NCBI GenBank assembly: GCA_902465145.1
Contig: CABQMD010000038.1
Span: 1 to 7,696, forward strand
Direction: 5' to 3'
DNA from: an uncultured Succinatimonas sp.
Lineage (GTDB): Bacteria > Pseudomonadota > Gammaproteobacteria > Enterobacterales > Succinivibrionaceae
DNA length: 7,696 nucleotides
This document shows, piece by piece, positions 1 to 7,694 of this stretch. Under the pieces are notes generated by a model. It ran no database searches. It worked only from the letters and a program-made list of their open reading frames with translations, and was not told where the DNA came from. The translations under genes were made by a program, and so were the position numbers. Numbering within the stretch: the stretch's first letter is position 1; the number at the start of each line of letters is the position of its first letter.

Positions 1-1275
1 GAACACTTGGTAATTTGTAAGACACAAGCAGATCAAAAAGAGGTAAGAAAAGGGATCCTTGCTCTCATAAGACTTAACCCCGTCTTGCGTATACGAGATC
101 AGCGTATGAACAGGAGTGCCACCGATGATGAGGAAAGACTCAGGGGAGACGGTTCTTACGTGTTTGAAAATTTTGCAGAATCATTTAAAAACGATATGGC
201 AATTTCCGCACCTGAAATGAAACGTAGATTGGATTGTTTGAATGATCTTTCGCAAAGATATTTAACCAACTATTCAGGTCCAGCTATTTTAAAGGACAGA
301 TCTCGTCAGACGCGTAACAATGATATTTTAGGACGTACCGTTTCAATCGAAACCCTGTCGTCTTTGCGTGAGACCATGGAAAAACCTGGGATCAACAAAG
401 TAAAGATCCTGACAACTCTTTTAGCAGGGGTAGTGCTTTCGTCTCAAGGAGAAAGAAAGTTTAGCGTACAGGCTTCGCCAATCATTATTTTTGAAGATAT
501 AGAGGCAAGATTTCATCCGTCTTTATTACTTTCTTTTTGGTCGATAGTAAGTGCGGTTAGAGTGCAGAAAATCGTCACTACCAATTCAGGCGATTTGCTT
601 TCGGCCATTCCTCTGCAGGCTTTGCGCAGACTTTACAGACCGTATTACGACACCAGAAGCTACAAGGCGGACGTAAAGTCGTTATCTCTTGATGATCAGA
701 GGCGCATTGCATTTCATTTGCGAATCAACCGCCCCATGACTTTTTTTGCTCGTACGTGGCTTTTGGTTGAGGGTGAAACGGAAATTTGGGTTATTTCACA
801 GGCCGCGGCTATTTTGGGGATCAGTTTGCAATGTGATGGGATCCGAACCGTGGAGTTTGCACAGTGCGGTTTAAATCCGATCATGAAGTTGGCAAGACAA
901 TTGGGAATTGCTTTTTTTGTCATGACCGACGGAGATGAAGCAGGGCGTTCGTATTGTGAAATCGTAAAAAAATTTGTTCCTGAAAGGCAACTGGATGCTC
1001 ATTTAACCAGATTGCCTTCTGTTGATATAGAGCATTATCTTTATTGTTCTGGTTTTGAATCGGTTTTTTTAAGATGTGCCGGTATACGCGGGCCGTTGCG
1101 CAAGGGAACTACATCTGATCGAGTTATAGAACTTGCAATAAGAAAAAAAACCAAGCCGGGACTGGCAATCGAAGTTATAGAAGAAATGCGCCGTCGCGGC
1201 GCTAAAGGAGTTCCTCCGGTGATAGTGGATATGATTTATAGATTAAGAGCACTTTGTCGCGGAGATTTTCTTTAA
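1..1275 (+). CDS. ybjD: YbjD-like OLD-family ATP-dependent endonuclease (DUF2813), 5'-truncated by window edge
   Basis: The frame is open from base 1, so the true start and the N-terminal ATPase part with the Walker A motif lie outside the window; the TTG at 7 is only the first possible start inside it. About 424 codons remain; E. coli YbjD has about 550 residues. Visible parts: LNPVLRIRDQRM (nt 73-108), a Walker B-like segment IIIFEDIEARFHP (481-519), the switch segment TTNSGDLLS (577-603), then a C-terminal Toprim domain with WLLVEGETE (757-783) and the acidic pair in TDGDEAGRSY (925-954). LPSVDIEHYLY (1012-1044) is also a YbjD-family match. ABC-type ATPase plus Toprim is the OLD nuclease architecture, which implies nucleotide-dependent, metal-dependent DNA cleavage. 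The biological role of YbjD itself is not well established. The family assignment is strong. The gene ends one base before the convergent yicC stop. Confidence 0.87.
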   Translation, partial: EHLVICKTQADQKEVRKGILALIRLNPVLRIRDQRMNRSATDDEERLRGDGSYVFENFAESFKNDMAISAPEMKRRLDCLNDLSQRYLTNYSGPAILKDRSRQTRNNDILGRTVSIETLSSLRETMEKPGINKVKILTTLLAGVVLSSQGERKFSVQASPIIIFEDIEARFHPSLLLSFWSIVSAVRVQKIVTTNSGDLLSAIPLQALRRLYRPYYDTRSYKADVKSLSLDDQRRIAFHLRINRPMTFFARTWLLVEGETEIWVISQAAAILGISLQCDGIRTVEFAQCGLNPIMKLARQLGIAFFVMTDGDEAGRSYCEIVKKFVPERQLDAHLTRLPSVDIEHYLYCSGFESVFLRCAGIRGPLRKGTTSDRVIELAIRKKTKPGLAIEVIEEMRRRGAKGVPPVIVDMIYRLRALCRGDFL

Positions 1276-1276
1276 A

Positions 1277-2158
1277 TTATTCAATATTTTGAACCTGCTC
1301 GCGCATTTGTTCGATGAGTACTTTGAAGTCTACTGCCAAGTGCGTAAGTTCTAGAGATGAGGTTTTGGAAGCCATGGTATTGGCTTCCCGGTTGAATTCC
1401 TGCATCATGAAATCGAGGCGTTTTCCGCATAATCCCCCTTTTGCCAGAATGGAACGCGTTTGGGCAATATGGGCACGTAACCTGTCGTATTCTTCCTGAA
1501 TGTCGTCACGCTCGGCCATAAGCACCACTTCCTGCTCCAGTCTTTGTTCATCAAAGTGCTCGTCAGATTTGAAACTTTGCAAATGTTTTTTGAGCCTTTC
1601 CATTTCAAGCTCGGTTAATTTTGGCAGCATTATCTCAATGCCGTTTAGACCTTTTTCAAGTTGAACAAGTCTTTCTTCAAGAGCTTTTTTCAGTTTTTCT
1701 CCTTCCTGGATCCTTGCCTGTTTTAAGAGTTTCAAAGCTTCGGCAAAAGCTTGTTTTATACATGCATCGACATCGATATTTGCTGTCTGTCCCGACTTTA
1801 AAATGCCAGGGAAGTTCAAAACATCAAGACCGGTAGGCTTTCTGAGCAGATCTTTTCCAAAAAGATCATCGATTTTTGTCAGAGTATTTTTAAGCGCGCA
1901 AAGCAAATTTTGATCTACGTTAAAGTTATTTTTATCGTTGCAGGTTACGCAGATGCTACATTCTGTTTTACCGCGAAATAATTCCTTATTAGCCATTTCC
2001 CGTAAGGACGAAGTCAATGACTGAAGGTTCGGATCGTCACTTCTTAAGTAAAATTCAAAAAAACGGTTGTTAACGCTACGCAGGTCAACGCAAATTTCAA
2101 GATCATCAAAAGAAAGCTGTGCGTGTCCTGAGCCTGTCATGCTGCTGATTTGATTCAT
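1277..2158 (-). CDS. yicC: YicC family endoribonuclease
   Basis: This 293-residue protein has the usual length of the YicC/YloC family. The N-terminal domain opens with SSMTGSG (residues 5-11) and carries DLRSVNNRFFE (25-35) and FRGKTEC (61-67). The middle (about 135-195) is lysine/glutamate-rich and probably helical or coiled. The C-terminal DUF1732 part holds QRLEQEVVLMAERDDIQEEY (205-224) and RLDFMMQEFNREAN (247-260), and ends in LIEQMREQVQNIE, nearly identical to E. coli. E. coli YicC is a cytoplasmic endoribonuclease reported to take part in decay of the small RNA RyhB; the same activity here is inferred from homology. The ATG at 2158 is preceded on the minus strand by AAAGGA about 7 nt upstream, a good ribosome-binding site. 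It is divergent from pyrE. In E. coli yicC is divergent from rph-pyrE, so this is the same neighbourhood without rph. Confidence 0.96.
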   Translation of the reverse strand: MNQISSMTGSGHAQLSFDDLEICVDLRSVNNRFFEFYLRSDDPNLQSLTSSLREMANKELFRGKTECSICVTCNDKNNFNVDQNLLCALKNTLTKIDDLFGKDLLRKPTGLDVLNFPGILKSGQTANIDVDACIKQAFAEALKLLKQARIQEGEKLKKALEERLVQLEKGLNGIEIMLPKLTELEMERLKKHLQSFKSDEHFDEQRLEQEVVLMAERDDIQEEYDRLRAHIAQTRSILAKGGLCGKRLDFMMQEFNREANTMASKTSSLELTHLAVDFKVLIEQMREQVQNIE

Positions 2159-2282
2159 GGTCAGATCCTTTGTTGTTTGCTGTCAGAATGCGGTTTAGTC
2201 CGAACTCTTCGTACGGTATTGGGGACAAATATATTAAAAAAATGCTGTATGATATGAAAAAATTTTGTTTGAGAGATTTGTT
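2159..2282. promoter_or_regulatory. Divergent yicC/pyrE control region
   Basis: This 124-base gap must hold the promoters of both divergent genes. On the plus strand TATGAT (2248-2253) is a reasonable -10 for pyrE, 30 bases before the ATG; no good -35 sits at the right distance (the best TTG-containing match, TTGGGG at 2219-2224, is 23 bases away). An imperfect inverted repeat at 2200-2216 (CCGAAC, loop TCTTC, GTACGG, one A/A mismatch) lies just upstream and could be an operator, but it matches no operator I know. I could not place a confident yicC promoter. If the pyrE -10 is right, the leader is only about 23 nt, too short for the UTP-sensed attenuator known in E. coli. Confidence 0.4.
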
Positions 2283-2924
2283 ATGCAGGAATATCAGCGC
2301 AAATTCATCGAATTGGCACTTGAGCGCGGAGTGCTCAAATTTGGCAGCTTTATTCTCAAGTCAGGCAGAATCAGCCCGTATTTTTTTAATGCAGGTGGAT
2401 TTTCTACTGGAGAAGATCTGGCAAAACTCGGCGCCTGTTATGCGCATGCTTTGATCGATGCCGGCATTGATTTTGACGTTCTTTTCGGCCCGGCTTACAA
2501 AGGTATTCCTTTGGCCTGTGCTACGGCCATGGCATTGAGCCTTGATCATAACCGCAACGTTCCTTGGTGCTTTAATCGTAAAGAGAAAAAAGATCACGGC
2601 GAAGGCGGAAATTTAGTCGGATCGGATCTTAAGGGCAGAGTGCTTTTGATAGATGATGTGATCACCGCAGGTACTGCCATACGTGAATCTGCCGAGATCA
2701 TCAGAACAAACGGAGCAGAGTTCACTGCGGCACTTATTGCTTTAAACCGTAAGGAAAAAGGGCGCGGAGAGAAAAGTGCCATTGCCGAGGCTGAAGAAGA
2801 ACTCGGTATCAAGGTGATCTCTATTGTATCCTTTGACGATCTTTTAGAATATGTGAAGAAAGATCCCAAGCTTTCTGAGCATATAGAAGCGATGCAACAG
2901 TATCGCGAACAATACGGAGTTTGA
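2283..2924 (+). CDS. pyrE: Orotate phosphoribosyltransferase
   Basis: PyrE transfers the phosphoribosyl group of PRPP to orotate to give orotidine 5'-monophosphate, the fifth step of de novo pyrimidine synthesis, in the cytoplasm as a dimer. The 213 residues equal the E. coli length. The PRPP-binding motif [14 protein letters not shown] is at 120-133, with acidic pair D124-D125. The flexible catalytic loop [11 protein letters not shown] (99-109) keeps R99, K100, K103 and H105. LKSGR (25-29, K26), YFFNAG (33-38) and GPAYKGIP (69-76, K73) are intact, so the enzyme should be active. I chose the ATG at 2283 rather than an in-frame TTG at 2265, because [10 protein letters not shown] aligns with the E. 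coli N-terminus and GAGAG lies about 8 nt upstream. The gene is alone, divergent from yicC and convergent with queH, whose stop is 7 bases beyond. Confidence 0.98.
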   Translation: MQEYQRKFIELALERGVLKFGSFILKSGRISPYFFNAGGFSTGEDLAKLGACYAHALIDAGIDFDVLFGPAYKGIPLACATAMALSLDHNRNVPWCFNRKEKKDHGEGGNLVGSDLKGRVLLIDDVITAGTAIRESAEIIRTNGAEFTAALIALNRKEKGRGEKSAIAEAEEELGIKVISIVSFDDLLEYVKKDPKLSEHIEAMQQYREQYGV

Positions 2925-2931
2925 TCGTTTT

Positions 2932-3600
2932 TTATTTTTCTAGGGAGGAACGCAAAAGTTCCTCCTCATTTGTGGCTTTGTGCTGTTCCAATGCAAAACG
3001 CATGCTGAAAGTACACCCGCAGTAGCGTTGATTGTAGAAGCCTATTTCTTTTACCAATTCATAACGTCTTCCCACCAGCCCTTGTTTTCTCCAGTCGGTA
3101 TCCCAATATACAGAACCCGGTACACATTGCTCGGCTCGGTATCCTGCTTTGTCAACTTGGGCTTTGCTTTTCCATCTTGAGGTTGCAAGCGTGGTGGTAA
3201 AAACTTTGATCCCGCGCGATAAGGCAAATTCTGCCGTAACTTTGAGTCTCAAAAAAAAGCATTCGTCACAACGTGCGCCGCGTTCAGGACTGTCTTCTAA
3301 TCCTTTTATGCATGAGAACCATTCTTTAACACAGTAATCGCCGACAACAGCCTCAAGATTCAGAAGCTTTGCCAGATGCAACCATTCATCACGACGTTTT
3401 TCATATTCCTTTGGAGGATGAATGTTGGGATTGAAGAAAAACAGTACGGGTTTTATTCCGTGATAAATCATGCATTCCAACACGGCAGTCGAGCAAGGAG
3501 CACAACAACAATGCAATACGGGGTGTTTTTCTTCCAAGGGAACATCGAGGTTGGTTCTGGGAGTGGAAAGACCGTAGTTTTGGGGAAGTGTGAAATCCAT
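2932..3600 (-). CDS. queH: Epoxyqueuosine reductase QueH (DUF208)
   Basis: QueH performs the last step of queuosine synthesis, reducing epoxyqueuosine to queuosine at the wobble base of GUN-anticodon tRNAs. It is the cobalamin-independent alternative to QueG. The 222 residues carry all the family's cysteine signatures: HCCCAPCS (30-37), RCDECFFLRL (110-119) and YCGCTFS (193-199), thought to bind an iron-sulfur cluster and a further metal. Other family marks are FFNPNIHPPKEYEKR (55-69), KGLEDSPERG (99-108), FTTTLATSRWKS (134-145) and DWRKQG (169-174). About 29 residues precede the first cysteine motif. No codon upstream of the ATG at 3600 improves the start, and its ribosome-binding site is poor. 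No other queuosine gene is nearby. It is convergent with pyrE and head-to-head with the phosphoethanolamine transferase gene. Confidence 0.95.
   Translation of the reverse strand: MDFTLPQNYGLSTPRTNLDVPLEEKHPVLHCCCAPCSTAVLECMIYHGIKPVLFFFNPNIHPPKEYEKRRDEWLHLAKLLNLEAVVGDYCVKEWFSCIKGLEDSPERGARCDECFFLRLKVTAEFALSRGIKVFTTTLATSRWKSKAQVDKAGYRAEQCVPGSVYWDTDWRKQGLVGRRYELVKEIGFYNQRYCGCTFSMRFALEQHKATNEEELLRSSLEK
2943..2966. other. Stem-loop at the pyrE/queH convergent junction, possible weak bidirectional terminator
   Basis: GGAGGAAC (2944-2951) pairs perfectly with GTTCCTCC (2958-2965) around the loop GCAAAA, and a G-T pair (2943/2966) can extend it. It starts 19 bases after the pyrE stop and lies inside the last codons of queH. 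A T-rich run (2928-2939) lies on the pyrE side, before the hairpin rather than after it. Neither strand therefore has the stem followed by a U-tract needed for a classic intrinsic terminator. It could slow or protect either transcript, or arise from the coding sequence by chance. Confidence 0.35.
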
Positions 3601-3608
3601 ACTATAAT
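3580..3608 (+). promoter_or_regulatory. Candidate sigma70 promoter for the phosphoethanolamine transferase gene
   Basis: TTGGGG (3580-3585), a 17-base spacer and a consensus TATAAT (3603-3608) form a plausible vegetative promoter reading right. Transcription would start near 3615, giving a leader of about 110 nt before the ATG at 3724. The -35 and spacer overlap the first codons and the start codon of the opposite-strand queH. The exact -10 and ideal spacing support it; the -35 matches consensus at only three positions. Confidence 0.5.
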
Positions 3609-3641
3609 TCTGCGCTGTTTTGAGTTTTTTAGTGAAACGGC

Positions 3642-3667
3642 AGTATACCGCGTATTTTATTGGGCAA
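3642..3667 (-). promoter_or_regulatory. Weak candidate promoter for queH
   Basis: On the minus strand TATACT (3647 to 3642) could be a -10, putting the start near 3635 and a leader of about 35 nt before the queH ATG. The nearest TTG-type -35, TTGCCC (3667 to 3662), is only 14 bases away, too close for a good promoter. Only the -10 is persuasive. Confidence 0.25.
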
Positions 3668-3723
3668 ATCTGAAAATGCCAAACAATCTGTTCTTAGATA
3701 CGGTTATTTGATGCCCGAACAAG

Positions 3724-5529
3724 ATGCACGCAAGCAAATCGGTAAGTCGCATGTGGTTTTCTCTAGTAGTAATAATTTCTGCTTTAAGTTGCGCAGTGTG
3801 GGCTGCGGTATCAGATTCAACACCCAGGGTACTCATGCCTCAGCTTGCCGGCATAGTTGCTTGTGCAGGAGCTCTGCTGGTATGGATCTTCTTTGAGCTT
3901 AACCGCCGTATCCTGAGATTTTTCCTGATGCTGGCTGTTCTGTATTCGTCAGTTCCCTTAATCAGGCTTTGTATCGGCTCTGCGTTGAGACCTGTTGAAT
4001 TTCTGGTAAGCCTTGAATCTGCAGCGGCTGCATTCGTACCAATTATGTTTTTTTGGTTCCTTGCAGGACAAACCAAGAAGAGCTGGATTAGAAAGTTAAG
4101 CTGCGCTTTTGTTTATGTGCTGACGATGGCATTGGTAGTTTTCCCTGGTTCGCTTTGGGCATACTTCATTGCCATGAAACAATTGCTTACTTCCGATATT
4201 ATCTTGGCTTTGGCGCAGACCAATTCCGATGAAAGTAAAGAATATTTTCAGGCCCATGCCGATTTTAAATGGGCTTTGGCAGCGCTTTTTACACTGGCGC
4301 TTGCAGTGTTCTTCGTGTGGCTGCTACGAAAAAGCGGAGTGGGAACGTGCCGCAGATTCAAAGGACGCTTTGAATGCGGGATCATGTTGTTTGTGTTAAG
4401 TCTTTATGAACTTTTCAATGTTTTGCCTTCTGTGCCTTATCTTGCCACGTCCGTTTTAAAAGTTACTGGGACTCAGCTTAAGCAATATGAGCATTATGCA
4501 AAGCGTAGCGGGGATCGGGCTGCAAGGCTTGCCAAAATAGGCGGGATTACTTGTAAGAAAGGTCACGCCGGAATTTATCTTTTGGTTATCGGTGAATCGG
4601 CAAATCGTGATCATATGCAACTGTACGGTTACGCAAGAGAAAATACCCCTTTTATGTCTTCGCTTAAACAGGATGGAAACACTTTTTACTTTGATAAGGC
4701 TTACTCAAGTTTCCCTCAAACCGTTCCGGCACTGACTTATGCTCTTACAGGTAAAAACCAATACAACGGTGCTGATCTTTTAGACTCTTTTTCCTTAATT
4801 GAGATTGCAAGGAAGGCCGGATTTGAGATCTACTGGCTGTCGAATCAGCGCAAAATAGGTGTTTACGAGACTCCGATTTCGGTAATTGCCTCAGCTGCTG
4901 ATCACGAAATTTGGTTAAACAATACTGCAAAGATGTACAGTCTTTTTCTAGACGGTGAGCTGGTTGACCGTTTCCCAGATCTTGCAGATAAAGACAATGC
5001 TTTGATAGTTGTACATCTGATGGGCAGTCACGAGCGCTACGCCGAACGTACACCTGATAAATTCAAAGTTTACTCAGGAGCAAAAGATCCTCGTACAGAC
5101 GAATATGATGCGAGCATTTTATATACTGACGAAAATCTGCGCAGGCTTTATCAGAAGGTCTCCGCACATCCCCGTTTTCAGGCAATGGTATATTTTTCCG
5201 ATCATGGCGAGGATCTGGATACTCTTTTTGATCACAACCCGGCGCAGTTTACCTTCCCCATGGTCCGTATTCCGTTGATGATTAAAGTATCCGATGCATA
5301 TGCACTGGTAAACAAGGATGTTACTCAGTCTCTTCGGGCTCATCGTAAAAGTTTATGGACAAACGATCTGCTTTTTGATCTTATGTGCGGAATGATGGGG
5401 ATTGCGGGCATGCCGCAGTATCGTGCTGCTTTTGATCTTTCTTCTCCTTCGTACAGATTGAACGGAGAGCTTGGAACGACCATGCACGGAAAAGTAAAGG
5501 TTATGAGTGATCCTCATTTTAACCATTGA
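3724..5529 (+). CDS. Membrane phosphoethanolamine transferase, CptA/EptC-like (sulfatase fold)
   Basis: The 601-residue protein has an N-terminal membrane domain and a C-terminal sulfatase/alkaline-phosphatase-fold domain expected in the periplasm. Hydrophobic segments lie near residues 10-29, 36-58, 63-84, 99-114, 125-150, 183-202 and 217-240. LAQTNSDESKEYF (163-175) matches the motif typical of this family. The catalytic domain has GESANRDHMQLYGY (290-303), with metal ligand E291 and probable nucleophile S292, HLMGSH (431-436), SDHGED (492-497, D493 and H494) and H504 in DHNP. GES in place of the GET of EptA/MCR, and the Y/FWxxNQ and HLxGxH segments, resemble E. coli CptA, which decorates the lipopolysaccharide core. 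The acceptor here (core heptose, lipid A or another target) cannot be read from sequence. A stop at 3709 limits the start: ATG 3724 or ATG 3751 (residue 10) are both possible, each with a weak ribosome-binding site. Confidence 0.88.
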   Translation: MHASKSVSRMWFSLVVIISALSCAVWAAVSDSTPRVLMPQLAGIVACAGALLVWIFFELNRRILRFFLMLAVLYSSVPLIRLCIGSALRPVEFLVSLESAAAAFVPIMFFWFLAGQTKKSWIRKLSCAFVYVLTMALVVFPGSLWAYFIAMKQLLTSDIILALAQTNSDESKEYFQAHADFKWALAALFTLALAVFFVWLLRKSGVGTCRRFKGRFECGIMLFVLSLYELFNVLPSVPYLATSVLKVTGTQLKQYEHYAKRSGDRAARLAKIGGITCKKGHAGIYLLVIGESANRDHMQLYGYARENTPFMSSLKQDGNTFYFDKAYSSFPQTVPALTYALTGKNQYNGADLLDSFSLIEIARKAGFEIYWLSNQRKIGVYETPISVIASAADHEIWLNNTAKMYSLFLDGELVDRFPDLADKDNALIVVHLMGSHERYAERTPDKFKVYSGAKDPRTDEYDASILYTDENLRRLYQKVSAHPRFQAMVYFSDHGEDLDTLFDHNPAQFTFPMVRIPLMIKVSDAYALVNKDVTQSLRAHRKSLWTNDLLFDLMCGMMGIAGMPQYRAAFDLSSPSYRLNGELGTTMHGKVKVMSDPHFNH

Positions 5530-5543
5530 AAAACTGTAGCTGG

Positions 5544-5598
5544 AAAAAAGCAAAAAAATCGGATTTTTGCTTGATCGTAAGTCAAGAAAGTGTAAAAT
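5544..5598 (+). promoter_or_regulatory. S10 operon promoter with UP-like A-tracts
   Basis: TTGATC (5571-5576), a 16-base spacer and TAAAAT (5593-5598) make a sigma70-type promoter, with a predicted start at the A at 5605. Two A-runs (5544-5549 and 5552-5558) fall roughly at -61 to -47, where the RNA polymerase alpha subunit contacts UP elements in strong ribosomal promoters. The start and strength are predictions. The position, one leader length before rpsJ, agrees with how this operon is transcribed in E. coli. Confidence 0.65.
5548..5572 (+). terminator. Stem-loop downstream of the transferase gene, possible terminator
   Basis: AAGCAAAAA (5548-5556) and TTTTTGCTT (5564-5572) form a perfect 9-bp stem with a 7-base loop, beginning 19 bases after the stop codon. 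The stem is AT-rich and has only the T-run in its own descending arm, with no separate U-tract beyond, so termination would be weak at best. Its 3' arm touches the -35 of the S10 promoter, and its A-runs may have a second role as an UP element. Confidence 0.4.
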
Positions 5599-5604
5599 AC
5601 ACGC

Positions 5605-6089
<485 letters not shown>

Positions 6090-6108
6090 CAGATAGGGGA
6101 ATAATACA

Positions 6109-6747
6109 ATGTCAATCGGTTTAATCGGCCGCAAACTTGGTATGACCCGTGTGTTCAACGAGAACGGCAAATCTGTTCCGGTGACCGTCATTCAGGTTGA
6201 GGCAAACCGCGTTACTCAGATAAAGAACGCAGAAACTGATGGCTATACTGCCATTCAGGTAACCACCGGCGAGCGTAAAGCCAGCCGTATGACCAAGGCT
6301 GAGATCGGCCATTTTGCCAAGTCTGGCGTTGCTGCCGGCAGAGGCTTGTGGGAGTTCCGTCTTGAGCCTTCCGAGCTCGAAGCCTATCAGTTAGGTTCCG
6401 AAATCAAAGTTGACGCCTTCAAGGATGTCAAGAAAGTTGATGTTACTGGCCAGTCCAAAGGTAAGGGCACTGCTGGTACCATCAAGCGCTATCACTTCCT
6501 GCATCAGGATTACACTCACGGTAATTCCCGTTCGCACCGTGTTCCCGGCTCTACCGGTCAGAATCAGACCCCCGGTCGCGTGTTCAAGGGTAAGAAGATG
6601 GTAGGTCATATGGGTAGCGAAAGAGTTACTGTTATGGATCTTGAGCTGGTTCGTATTGACTCCGAGCGCAACTTACTTCTCGTTAAGGGTGCTGTACCCG
6701 GTGCCAATAACGGCGACGTAATCGTAAGGCCAAGTGTCAAAGCTTAA
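6109..6747 (+). CDS. rplC: 50S ribosomal protein L3
   Basis: The 212 residues compare with 209 in E. coli. L3 nucleates early 50S assembly, and its long extension reaches towards the peptidyl transferase centre. Family marks are [14 protein letters not shown] (3-16), EANRVTQ (31-37), GRGLWEFRL (78-86), and the internal loop with [20 protein letters not shown] (137-156) followed by GKKMVGHMG (161-169). Q153 in NQTPG corresponds to E. coli Q150, which PrmB methylates, so the site is available here. [13 protein letters not shown] (187-199) is near the C-terminus. The ribosome-binding site is GGGGA at 6096-6100, 8 bases before the ATG. Confidence 0.99.
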   Translation: MSIGLIGRKLGMTRVFNENGKSVPVTVIQVEANRVTQIKNAETDGYTAIQVTTGERKASRMTKAEIGHFAKSGVAAGRGLWEFRLEPSELEAYQLGSEIKVDAFKDVKKVDVTGQSKGKGTAGTIKRYHFLHQDYTHGNSRSHRVPGSTGQNQTPGRVFKGKKMVGHMGSERVTVMDLELVRIDSERNLLLVKGAVPGANNGDVIVRPSVKA

Positions 6748-6765
6748 CCCGAGGTATAGAAAATC

Positions 6766-7377
6766 ATGGAATTAAAGATGATTGGCGCTGACAAGCCGCT
6801 GGAAGTGTCAGACACCACCTTCGGTCGTGAGTTCAATGAGCCGTTAGTTCATCAGGTAGTAGTTTCCTATCTGAGCACTGCCCGTGCCGGCACTAAGGCT
6901 CAGAAGACCCGTTCCGAAGTCTCCGGCGGCGGCAAAAAACCGTTCCGTCAGAAGGGAACCGGTCGCGCCCGTGCAGGTTCATCCCGTTCTCCTTTGTGGA
7001 GAGCCGGTGGCAAGATTTTTGCTGCCAAGCCTCAGGACTGGACCCAGAAGATCAACCGCAAGATGTATCGTGTTGCCATGCGCAGCATTCTTTCCGAGCT
7101 CGTCCGTCAGGACCGTTTGGTTGTCGTAGACAATTTCTCTGTGGAAGATTGCAAGACCAAAACTCTGGTTGCCAAGCTCAAGAGCATGGATCTTAAGCAG
7201 GCTCTGATTGTTACCGACGCTTTTGACGAGAATCTCGTTCTTGCGTCCCGCAATCTTTACAAGGTAGACGTCTGCCAGCCGGGAACTTCCGAGTTCAACC
7301 CCGTCAACCTGATTGATTACGACAAGGTGGTTATGACTTCCGCCGCTGTCAAGAAGGTAGAGGAGATCCTGAAATGA
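6766..7377 (+). CDS. rplD: 50S ribosomal protein L4 (and probable repressor of this operon)
   Basis: The 203 residues compare with 201 in E. coli. L4 binds domain I of 23S rRNA and lines the exit tunnel. The extended tunnel loop is intact: [19 protein letters not shown] (53-71) then [13 protein letters not shown] (75-87). K63 is present; changes at that position in E. coli give erythromycin resistance, so no such mutation is seen. [20 protein letters not shown] and [15 protein letters not shown] mark the globular part. In E. coli L4 also represses its own operon by binding the S10 leader, and the candidate target lies at 5605-5777. GAGG (6751-6754) is 11 bases before the ATG, slightly far. 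The last codons overlap the rplW start as ATGA. Confidence 0.99.
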   Translation: MELKMIGADKPLEVSDTTFGREFNEPLVHQVVVSYLSTARAGTKAQKTRSEVSGGGKKPFRQKGTGRARAGSSRSPLWRAGGKIFAAKPQDWTQKINRKMYRVAMRSILSELVRQDRLVVVDNFSVEDCKTKTLVAKLKSMDLKQALIVTDAFDENLVLASRNLYKVDVCQPGTSEFNPVNLIDYDKVVMTSAAVKKVEEILK

Positions 7378-7694
7378 TTTCTGACGCACGTTTACTTAAA
7401 ATTATCGTTGCTCCGGTAGTCACCGAAAAGAGCACTGCAGTAGCTTCCAAGGGCACTTATGTGTTCAAAGTTGCAAGCGATGCTACCAAAGAAGAGATCA
7501 AGGCCGCTGTTGAGAAGCTCTTCAACGTTACCGTCTCCAACGTCCGTACTCTGAATGTGCAGGGTAAATCCCGTCGCACCGTTCACGGCATCGGCAAGCG
7601 TTCTGACTGGAAGAAAGCTTATGTAACTCTTCCTGAGGGAACCAATATCGACGTCACGACTGCTGCACAGCAGGCTGATAAGGAGAGCAAATAA
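7374..7694 (+). CDS. rplW: 50S ribosomal protein L23
   Basis: The 106-residue protein is about six residues longer than E. coli L23, mostly through a short polar tail ([10 protein letters not shown]). L23 sits at the tunnel exit and docks trigger factor and SRP. APVVTEK (13-19) keeps E18, the residue used by trigger factor in E. coli. [16 protein letters not shown] (37-52) and [15 protein letters not shown] (75-89) are typical. The ATG overlaps the rplD stop by four bases (ATGA), which favours translational coupling. The stop in turn overlaps the next start as TAATG. Confidence 0.98.
   Translation: MISDARLLKIIVAPVVTEKSTAVASKGTYVFKVASDATKEEIKAAVEKLFNVTVSNVRTLNVQGKSRRTVHGIGKRSDWKKAYVTLPEGTNIDVTTAAQQADKESK

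Noticed and set aside
1..1275. The OLD-type nuclease as part of a Gabija-like or other antiphage system.
   Set aside because: The sequence matches the YbjD housekeeping family along the whole visible length, and the neighbour is yicC rather than a UvrD-like helicase or other defence partner. Upstream neighbours are outside the window.
2265..2282. TTG at 2265 as the pyrE start.
   Set aside because: The extra six residues have no counterpart in E. coli PyrE, and the ATG at 2283 has both family alignment and a GAGAG ribosome-binding site.
3711..3896. A short plus-strand ORF from the ATG at 3711 running into the transferase gene, considered as a small protein or a frameshifted start.
   Set aside because: Its translation is not hydrophobic and resembles nothing, while the overlapping frame encodes the expected first membrane segments. 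It is a shadow.
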